A stretch of 5,239 nt of DNA, from assembly GCA_023428365.1 (NCBI GenBank), contig JAEYYQ010000251.1, positions 1-5,239 of the forward strand. Direction: 5' to 3'. A program made the translations under genes and the position numbers. A model generated the notes under the pieces. The model was not told the origin of the DNA and did no database searches. It was given only the letters and a program-made list of their open reading frames with translations. Source of the DNA: Pseudomonadota bacterium (GTDB lineage Bacteria; Pseudomonadota; Alphaproteobacteria; Rhizobiales; Hyphomicrobiaceae). Positions 1 to 4,297 of the stretch are shown here, piece after piece (the first letter of the stretch is position 1; each line of letters starts with the position of its first letter).

Positions 1-144
1 AAAGAGGGCCACTGGATCCTGATCAAGGGCGTCAAGATGTGCGATACGTACACGGAGGGGAAATGGACCTTCGTGTGTGATGGCCCACATCGCGGCGCGC
101 GCATCATGGAAATTTTCGAGGTCAAAAAGGCGATCGACGCCTGA
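1..144 (+). CDS. 3' end of an unrecognised protein-coding gene (partial)
   Basis: The first frame is open from base 1 to a TGA at 142-144 and encodes the last 47 residues of a protein that begins upstream of the window. The other two forward frames hit stops within this stretch. About 79% of its codons end in G or C (37 of 47, counted by hand), like the genes downstream, so it is very likely coding. The tail starts KEGHWILIKG, has two cysteines, a CDGPHRGAR segment and a charged end FEVKKAIDA. I do not recognise the family and assign no function. It points the same way as the next gene but is separated from it by 103 bases, so shared transcription is possible but not shown. Because the next genes look catabolic, a related enzyme is plausible, but this is inference only. 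Confidence 0.75.
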   Translation, partial: KEGHWILIKGVKMCDTYTEGKWTFVCDGPHRGARIMEIFEVKKAIDA

Positions 145-201
145 AATGGCGGCACGACATTTGTGACTGGCCACCGATCAACTTTGCCTTGCGTCGACCT
201 C

Positions 202-212
202 ATGCTAAGCAT
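202..212. repeat. Short perfect palindrome upstream of the pdxA-like gene
   Basis: ATGCT-A-AGCAT is a perfect 5+1+5 inverted repeat in the 103-base gap, about 35 bases before the GTG start of the dehydrogenase gene. Its position suits an operator. However, an arm of 5 is expected several times by chance in a window this size, and no convincing -35/-10 pair was found around it, so it is only a candidate. Confidence 0.2.
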
Positions 213-236
213 CTCGGAACGATAAAAATTTCGTCC

Positions 237-243
237 GGGAGGA
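237..243 (+). promoter_or_regulatory. Ribosome binding site fixing the GTG start of the pdxA-like gene
   Basis: GGGAGGA ends four bases before the GTG at 248. It is a near-perfect Shine-Dalgarno sequence and supports the GTG start. The next in-frame ATG falls inside the conserved MGDPSG motif and cannot be the start. Confidence 0.8.
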
Positions 244-247
244 CTGC

Positions 248-1327
248 GTGGCATTTCGCTCCGAACGCCCCACCATTGCGCTGGCGATGGGGGATCCCTC
301 TGGTATCAGCCCCGAACTGACCGCCAAGGTGCTTGCGGATAAGGATGTCCGCGCTGCGGCCAACTTCATTGTCTTCGGAGATCGCCGTATTTTGGCCGAT
401 GGCGAGAAGATCGCCGGTGTAGCGGTCCAGATTCCTGTCCACACCCCGGGTACCTCGGCGACAAGCATTGCGAGCGGCGACGTGTTCGTCGATCTCAATC
501 ATCTTGATCCAAGCACAGTGACCACCGGAGAAGCCACGGCAACCGGCGGGCAATTTGCCCTCGCGAATTTTCGAGCGGCATTACGTTTTGCGGCCAAAGG
601 TGGCGCCGGTGCGGTGACGTTCACGCCGTTCAACAAGTTCGCGATGCGGCAAGCGCTGCCCAGTTACGACGATGAAATCGCCATTGTTACGGAGACGATC
701 GGCGCGAAAGTCCACGGGCGGGAGTTCAACGTTCTTCCCAAGTTGTGGAATGCGCGGATCACGTCGCATGTTCCGCTGAGCGGGGTTGCGCCGCTCATTA
801 CAAAGGAAGCCGTCATCAATGGTTTGACGCTCACAGACCGCTGCATGCGCGCTGCCGGTTTTGCCAAGCCGCGAATTGCCGTCGCCGGCCTCAATCCGCA
901 TGCAGGCGATGGCGGTAATTTCGGGCGGGAGGAAATCGACATCATCGCGCCCGCTGTTGCGGAGGCGCAGGCCAAGGGCATCGTGTGCGAAGGCCCCTTC
1001 CCGTCCGACACCGTGTTTCTGCGGGCGAAGCGCGGCGACTTCGATGCGGTCCAGACCATGTATCATGACCAGGGTCAGATCGCGATGAAGCTGATGGGCT
1101 TCGAGGAAGGCGTGACACTGATCGGGGGTTATCCGTTCCCGGTCTGCACTCCCGCGCACGGCACAGCCTATGACATCGCGCGCAAGGGCATCGCGCATCC
1201 GGGCGCGACACGACAGGCTATGCTCATTGCCGCCGCGATGGCGACGCCAATTTCAGCTCAATCACCCGAGACGCGAGCGCGAATGCTCAACGAAGCTTTG
1301 GACGAGGCCCGCAGGGCCGCAGCTTAA
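248..1327 (+). CDS. pdxA: PdxA-family NAD-dependent hydroxy-acid dehydrogenase, probably a catabolic paralogue
   Basis: This 359-residue cytoplasmic protein is close to the usual PdxA length of about 330. PdxA proteins are metal- and NAD-dependent dehydrogenases that oxidise and often decarboxylate a beta-hydroxy acid; the classical substrate is 4-phosphohydroxy-L-threonine in vitamin B6 synthesis. Family marks seen: MGDPSGI (14-20), PFNK in place of PINK (127-130), H174 in TSHVPL, NPHAG (216-220), SDT (253-255), YHDQG (272-276) and HGTA (304-307). The H174 and H273 metal ligands are kept, but the GHTE block that carries the first metal-binding His in E. coli PdxA reads YDDE (140-143), placing Asp141 there. 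TphB, the terephthalate dihydrodiol dehydrogenase of this family, also lacks GHTE and has a similar HDQG-plus-IKL stretch (from memory). With binding-protein and hydrolase genes downstream, a catabolic role is more likely than B6 synthesis. No DUF1537 kinase gene is adjacent, so a PdxA2 threonate/erythronate role is not supported. The family is secure; the symbol names the family, and the substrate is unknown. Confidence 0.92.
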   Translation: MAFRSERPTIALAMGDPSGISPELTAKVLADKDVRAAANFIVFGDRRILADGEKIAGVAVQIPVHTPGTSATSIASGDVFVDLNHLDPSTVTTGEATATGGQFALANFRAALRFAAKGGAGAVTFTPFNKFAMRQALPSYDDEIAIVTETIGAKVHGREFNVLPKLWNARITSHVPLSGVAPLITKEAVINGLTLTDRCMRAAGFAKPRIAVAGLNPHAGDGGNFGREEIDIIAPAVAEAQAKGIVCEGPFPSDTVFLRAKRGDFDAVQTMYHDQGQIAMKLMGFEEGVTLIGGYPFPVCTPAHGTAYDIARKGIAHPGATRQAMLIAAAMATPISAQSPETRARMLNEALDEARRAAA

Positions 1328-1386
1328 CGAGGAAACTACGACCCCAAAATCGGGCTCCGCGTAAGGGGCTCGCAAAGCTAACCGAC

Positions 1387-1394
1387 AGGGAGGA
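1387..1394 (+). promoter_or_regulatory. Ribosome binding site fixing the GTG start of the TctC-like gene
   Basis: AGGGAGGA ends four bases before the GTG at 1399, nearly the same arrangement as for the gene upstream. It settles the start: the later in-frame ATG (residue 10) would remove the basic n-region of the signal peptide. Confidence 0.8.
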
Positions 1395-1398
1395 TAAC

Positions 1399-2391
1399 GT
1401 GCAGAAAATTTCACGACGCAAAGTCATGGGCGCCGCAGGTGCGCTGGCTGTGGCCCCATTTGTTGCCAAGTCGGCAGCAGCCCAATCCACGTATCCCAAC
1501 CGGCCCGTGCAGTTGATCGTTCCGTGGGCTGCCGGCGGCGGCAGCGATACCGTTGCTCGCATTCTCGCTGCGTCGCTGGAAAAGGAGTTGGGCCAGCCAC
1601 TCAATGTCGTCAACCGCACGGGCGGCGGTGGCCTGACAGGCCATACCGCGATCGCCCACGCAACGCCCGACGGCTACACGATGGGCTTCGCAACCGCTGA
1701 AATCGCCACCTACAAAACCCTGGGCCTCGGCGATCTCACACCGGATTCGTTCGACCTCATTTCGCGCGTGAGCACAATTCCATCCGGGATCACGGTCAAA
1801 ACCGACGGCCCATATAAAGAAGCCAAGGACGTGATTGCCGCGATCAAGGCATCCAAGCATGGCGAGTTGTCCAACTCGGGCACCGGCATGGGCGGCGCCT
1901 GGCATCTGGCCGCCGCTGGTCTGTGCAAAGCGATCGGCATGCCCGCCGATCATGTGAAGTTCGTCCCGAGCCAAGGCGGCGCGCCCGCGCTCAATGAACT
2001 CGCAGCCGGCGGCCTGTCGTTCCTCACCGTATCGCCGATTGAAGCCAAGGCGCTGTCGGAAGGCGGCAAAGTGAAGGTGCTGGCCGTCATGTCGCCCGAA
2101 CGGCTCGGACTGTTCCCCGATTCACCGACACTGAAGGAATCGACGGGCCTCGACTGGCAGTACCTCAACTGGTTCTCGTTCGTTCTGCCGAAAGGCGTGC
2201 CGGACGACGTGAAGTCAAAACTCATCGCCACAGCGGCGAAGGCACATGCCAACCCCGACACGCGGAAGATGATGAAAGATCGCGGAATTACGCCGATGTG
2301 GGAAACGCCTGAAGAGTTCAAGGCGGCGGCTGCAAAGTTCACGCAGACGGCAGGCGAACTGCTCAAGGATCTCGGCCTCGCCAAGACCTGA
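1399..2391 (+). CDS. Exported TctC/Bug-family tripartite tricarboxylate-type solute-binding protein
   Basis: This 330-residue protein has the standard length for the Bug (TctC) family, the periplasmic binding subunits of tripartite tricarboxylate transporters that capture carboxylated small molecules. Residues 1-28 form a signal peptide: SRRKVM (5-10) resembles a twin-arginine motif, followed by an Ala-rich hydrophobic stretch and likely cleavage near SAAA-Q (28/29). Family marks seen: YPNRPVQLIVPWAAGGGSD (32-50), the NRTGGGG loop (72-78), DGYTMGF (91-97), SGTGMGG (160-166) and a C-terminal EEFKAAAAKF helix (305-314). The gene sits 71 bases behind the dehydrogenase and 57 before the amidohydrolase, with a hairpin in the second gap. 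No TctA or TctB membrane subunit lies in the window; orphan Bug proteins that share a transporter encoded elsewhere are common in proteobacteria. Ligand unknown; by context an aromatic, heterocyclic or other organic acid feeding the adjacent enzymes. TphC, the terephthalate uptake protein, is a family precedent. Confidence 0.93.
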   Translation: MQKISRRKVMGAAGALAVAPFVAKSAAAQSTYPNRPVQLIVPWAAGGGSDTVARILAASLEKELGQPLNVVNRTGGGGLTGHTAIAHATPDGYTMGFATAEIATYKTLGLGDLTPDSFDLISRVSTIPSGITVKTDGPYKEAKDVIAAIKASKHGELSNSGTGMGGAWHLAAAGLCKAIGMPADHVKFVPSQGGAPALNELAAGGLSFLTVSPIEAKALSEGGKVKVLAVMSPERLGLFPDSPTLKESTGLDWQYLNWFSFVLPKGVPDDVKSKLIATAAKAHANPDTRKMMKDRGITPMWETPEEFKAAAAKFTQTAGELLKDLGLAKT

Positions 2392-2404
2392 CGGATTCCA
2401 GTAT

Positions 2405-2428
2405 GGGGCGGGTGCTGATGCCCGCCCC
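2405..2428 (+). other. Perfect 8-bp G+C hairpin between the binding-protein and amidohydrolase genes
   Basis: GGGGCGGG (2405-2412) and CCCGCCCC (2421-2428) pair perfectly around an 8-base loop whose edges can add two G-U pairs. It begins 13 bases after the tctC-like stop and ends 20 bases before the next GTG. No T-tract follows, so it is unlikely to be a strong intrinsic terminator. A stable hairpin just after a solute-binding gene fits a role in protecting the upstream mRNA or partly attenuating downstream expression, giving excess binding protein. The structure is seen; the role is inferred. Confidence 0.55.
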
Positions 2429-2434
2429 TCTCGC

Positions 2435-2441
2435 GGCGGAG
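2435..2441 (+). promoter_or_regulatory. Ribosome binding site for the amidohydrolase GTG start
   Basis: GGCGGAG, with GGAG at 2438-2441, lies seven bases before the GTG at 2449. It supports that start, which also puts the metal-binding DAHHHFWD motif at residue 10, as is normal for this family. The site starts only six bases after the hairpin at 2405-2428. Confidence 0.65.
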
Positions 2442-2448
2442 CCCCCTC

Positions 2449-3372
2449 GTGACAGACGACGAACTGCCGATCATCGACGCTCATCATCATTTCTGGGATC
2501 TGAGCATGCGCCGCCATCCGTGGCTGGCGCCGGACGCGATGATCCCGTTCCGCTACGGCGACTATTCGTCGATCAAACGCAATTTCATGTCCGACGACTA
2601 TCGCGCGCTGACCGGTCCCCACCGCGTCGTGGCCACAGTGACCATGGAAGGCGAGTGGGACGAGGATCATCTCGTCGAGGAAAGCGCCTGGATGACCCAG
2701 GTCGCTGAACAGCATGGCGCACCCGCCGCTCATGTTGCCCGCGCCTACCTGCATCGTGCGGATGCGGCGGACGTGCTCGCGGCACATGCGCGCTTTCCCA
2801 TCGTGCGCGGCATTCGCCATAAGCCGGCCGCGGCACCGTCTCCGGATCGGATCGAACACGCCGCGCCAGCGTCCATGTCGGATCCGGCCTGGCGGCGCGG
2901 CTACAGCGAACTCGCCAAGAGCGGCCTGCATTTCGAATTGCAGGTGCCGTGGTGGCACGTTGATGAATTACTCGATCTGATCGCCGCCTATCCCGAAACG
3001 CCGGTCGTGATCAACCACACCTTCCTTCCCGCCGATCGCAGTCCGGAAGGTCTGCACGGCTGGCGCGCTGCGATGAAACGCGCCGCCTCAGCGCCGCAAA
3101 CCACGCTCAAACTCTCCGGTATTGGTCTCAAGGGACGGCCGTGGTCGCTGGACGATAATCGCGCGATTATTCGGGACAGCATCGAAATTTTCGGAACCGA
3201 TCGCTGCATGTTCGCGTCCAACTTTCCAGTCGACGGACTGTGCGGCAGCTTCGAGACGATCTACGCAGGATACAAACAGGCCACAGCAGATCTGCCGCTG
3301 GCCGATCGCCTCAAGCTGTTCCACGACAACGCCGTCCGCGTTTACAGGCTGAACATCAAACCACTCACCTGA
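2449..3372 (+). CDS. Amidohydrolase family 2 (COG3618) TIM-barrel metal-dependent hydrolase, lactonase-like
   Basis: This complete 307-residue cytoplasmic protein belongs to the amidohydrolase_2 group that includes 2-pyrone-4,6-dicarboxylate lactonase (LigI), L-fuconolactonase and 4-sulfomuconolactone hydrolase, which open lactones or cleave C-N or C-C bonds. Marks in order: DAHHHFWD (10-17), with H12 and H14 as the beta-strand-1 metal/substrate pair; IVRGIRHKP (118-126); FELQVPWWH (162-170); VVINHTFLP (186-194), with H190 at the conserved strand-end His; LKLSG (220-224); and CMFASNFPVDGL (253-264). The last motif carries N258 where LigI and fuconolactonase have the catalytic Asp (SDxP). From memory, SNFP is a frequent variant in uncharacterised members. 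GTG start chosen from the ribosome site and motif position. The stop is 14 bases before the cyclase-family gene, so the two are probably co-translated. In this context a lactone or cyclic-amide ring opening is plausible. Family secure, substrate unknown. Confidence 0.92.
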   Translation: MTDDELPIIDAHHHFWDLSMRRHPWLAPDAMIPFRYGDYSSIKRNFMSDDYRALTGPHRVVATVTMEGEWDEDHLVEESAWMTQVAEQHGAPAAHVARAYLHRADAADVLAAHARFPIVRGIRHKPAAAPSPDRIEHAAPASMSDPAWRRGYSELAKSGLHFELQVPWWHVDELLDLIAAYPETPVVINHTFLPADRSPEGLHGWRAAMKRAASAPQTTLKLSGIGLKGRPWSLDDNRAIIRDSIEIFGTDRCMFASNFPVDGLCGSFETIYAGYKQATADLPLADRLKLFHDNAVRVYRLNIKPLT

Positions 3373-3373
3373 C

Positions 3374-3379
3374 GGGCGA
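3374..3379 (+). promoter_or_regulatory. Weak ribosome binding site for the cyclase-family gene
   Basis: GGGCGA lies seven bases before the ATG at 3387 and only one base after the amidohydrolase stop codon. It is a poor match to GGAGG compared with the other genes here, which suggests that translation depends partly on ribosomes finishing the upstream gene. Confidence 0.4.
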
Positions 3380-3386
3380 AACCGCG

Positions 3387-4055
3387 ATGCGCATCATCGA
3401 TCTCACAATGCCCATCATTGAGGATCATGTGCGCTGGAAGGTTCAGCGGACCGTAGTGGGCGACACCACCGCCGGCGATCTGTTCCAGGTCACCTCGATG
3501 GTTCTGAATTGCCACTCGTTCACACATGTGGATGCACGCCGGCATTATTTCGGTGACGGCGCAACGATCGAGGCAACGCCGCTCGATGATGTCGTGGGTG
3601 ATGCCGCCGTCATCGACCTTATGGACGTCGCCCCCAACGAAGCTATCGGTCCGGAAAAACTCGCGGCACGTTTCGCCCATGTCCGTGACGGCGACAAAAT
3701 TCTCTTCAAATCCGGCTGGGATCAAAAGCGCTCGTTTCGCACGAAGGAGTTCTGGCTCGACGCCCCGTACCTGACGCGCGAAGCCGCGCTATTTCTCAAA
3801 GATAAAGGCGTGCGCACCGTCGCCTATGACTTCCCGCAGGATTACGTCATCCGCCTGCTGCTGCACGGCGAAATCCGGCCCATCGAGGAGCACGTCACGC
3901 ACGACATCCTCTTGCGGGCCGGCGTCCACATGATCGAGTACGTGGTGAATACGTCAGCTTTGAGCGCTGATCGGGTGCTGTTGTCCGCCGCGCCTTTGAA
4001 AATCCCCAACGCTGATGGAGCCCCGGCCAGGGTCTATGCGATCGAGGGCCGTTGA
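3387..4055 (+). CDS. Cyclase-family (kynurenine formamidase-like) metal-dependent hydrolase
   Basis: This 222-residue cytoplasmic protein has the usual length of the cyclase family (PF04199), which includes kynurenine formamidase KynB and isatin hydrolase: metal enzymes that hydrolyse N-formyl, lactam or related bonds. The frame stays open upstream to 3240, but the ATG at 3387 is chosen because the family begins with an MxxIDLTxPI strand (1-10) and the extra 49 residues overlap the amidohydrolase and look non-coding. The metal motif HxGTHxDxPxH appears as HSFTHVDARRH (43-53): H43, H47, D49 and H53 are kept, while the usual Gly is F45 and the usual Pro is R51. The second-half ligands are probably H172 (VTHDILL) and E184 (HMIEYVVN), with the same 12-residue spacing as H160 and E172 of KynB. 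It follows the amidohydrolase by 14 bases. No kynurenine gene is present, so a KynB role is unlikely; it more likely acts on an intermediate made by the neighbours. Substrate unknown. Confidence 0.9.
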   Translation: MRIIDLTMPIIEDHVRWKVQRTVVGDTTAGDLFQVTSMVLNCHSFTHVDARRHYFGDGATIEATPLDDVVGDAAVIDLMDVAPNEAIGPEKLAARFAHVRDGDKILFKSGWDQKRSFRTKEFWLDAPYLTREAALFLKDKGVRTVAYDFPQDYVIRLLLHGEIRPIEEHVTHDILLRAGVHMIEYVVNTSALSADRVLLSAAPLKIPNADGAPARVYAIEGR

Positions 4056-4059
4056 TCGC
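4038..4059 (+). other. Stem-loop across the stop codon of the cyclase-family gene
   Basis: GCGATC (4038-4043) and GATCGC (4054-4059) pair perfectly, and the stem can extend inward by one G-U and one A-U pair to leave a six-base loop. It spans the TGA at 4053-4055. No T-tract follows, so this is at most an mRNA 3'-end structure, and part of it may simply reflect codon choice. Confidence 0.25.
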
Positions 4060-4100
4060 TGGCTACTCAGGCAAACCCGACCTTCGTACGGCTTGAGCGG

Positions 4101-4117
4101 GCCGCCGATTGCGGCTT
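4101..4117 (+). terminator. Possible weak terminator after the four-gene run
   Basis: GCCGC (4101-4105) and GCGGC (4111-4115) form a perfect 5-bp stem with a five-base loop, extendable by two G-U pairs, followed by TTAT and later ATTGTT. The stem is short and the T-tract poor. Its place 46 bases after the last stop of the run is right for a transcript end, but the sequence support is weak. Confidence 0.25.
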
Positions 4118-4194
4118 ATCTCGACCTATTGTTAGGCCTTTGCTGCCTCGCAAAATGGCAACCGGTCTCGAAATTCAGCATGCCGCAGATCAGC

Positions 4195-4269
4195 TTCAAA
4201 TTACCGCCAGTTGTCGATGACAGCTTCAGGCGTGTTGGACTATGATCACATTTAGACCTGTTCAAATTA
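4195..4269 (+). repeat. Direct repeat TTCAAATTA flanking the predicted promoter
   Basis: TTCAAATTA occurs at 4195-4203 and again at 4261-4269, 66 bases apart start to start. One copy is upstream of the predicted -35 box and the other just downstream of the expected transcription start. A second pair, CAGCTTCA at 4191-4198 and 4221-4228, is 30 bases apart, close to three helical turns. Such repeats can be regulator sites, but 8-9-base matches occur by chance at a modest rate. Confidence 0.3.
4217..4246 (+). promoter_or_regulatory. Sigma70-like promoter for the ABC solute-binding protein gene
   Basis: ATGACA (4217-4222) matches the -35 consensus TTGACA at five of six positions, and TATGAT (4241-4246) matches the -10 TATAAT at five of six, with an 18-base spacer. 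Transcription would start near 4253, leaving a leader of about 45 bases before the ATG at 4298. This is the best promoter match I found in the gaps between genes and is correctly placed ahead of a gene with its own strong ribosome site. Confidence 0.55.
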
Positions 4270-4283
4270 GGCACCGTCGTAGT

Positions 4284-4291
4284 GAGGAGGG
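4284..4291 (+). promoter_or_regulatory. Strong ribosome binding site for the ABC solute-binding protein gene
   Basis: GAGGAGGG contains the full AGGAGG core (4285-4290), seven bases before the ATG at 4298. It is the strongest ribosome site in the window, as expected for an abundant periplasmic protein, and it fixes the start. Confidence 0.8.
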
Positions 4292-4297
4292 TAGAGT

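Larger units (their letters stand above)
4056..4297. other. 242-base intergenic region between two transcription units
   Basis: No convincing gene is seen on either strand; the small open frames here overlap the flanking genes out of frame and have no family features. It is visibly richer in A and T toward its 3' half than the coding parts. It contains a stem-loop reaching in from the preceding gene, a 5-bp hairpin at 4101-4115, two short direct-repeat pairs (4191-4198 with 4221-4228, and 4195-4203 with 4261-4269), a sigma70-like promoter at 4217-4246 and the ribosome site of the next gene. It probably carries the end of the catabolic unit and the control region of the ABC binding-protein gene. 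Confidence 0.6.

Noticed and set aside
184..228. Possible promoter (TTGCCT or TTGCGT with GATAAA) upstream of the PdxA-family gene
   Set aside because: No -35/-10 pair with 16-18 base spacing gives better than weak matches, so I do not call one.
581..1198. 205-residue open frame on the minus strand
   Set aside because: It lies wholly within the PdxA-family gene, whose motifs are clear, and the reverse translation shows no family features.
1328..1386. Possible terminator between the dehydrogenase and binding-protein genes
   Set aside because: CCCC and GGGG runs are present but do not form a continuous stem, and no T-tract follows.
2215..2958. 247-residue open frame on the minus strand
   Set aside because: It spans the junction of two well-supported + strand genes. 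It has no recognisable family features, and long antisense frames are expected opposite high-GC3 genes.
3240..3386. N-terminal extension of the cyclase-family gene
   Set aside because: The 49 extra residues overlap the conserved end of the amidohydrolase and are Arg- and Gln-rich and featureless. The family starts at the ATG at 3387.
4015..4245. 76-residue + strand open frame across the cyclase-family gene end and the intergenic gap
   Set aside because: It overlaps the end of a real gene in another frame, has no ribosome site and no recognisable features, and it contains the predicted -35 and -10 boxes.
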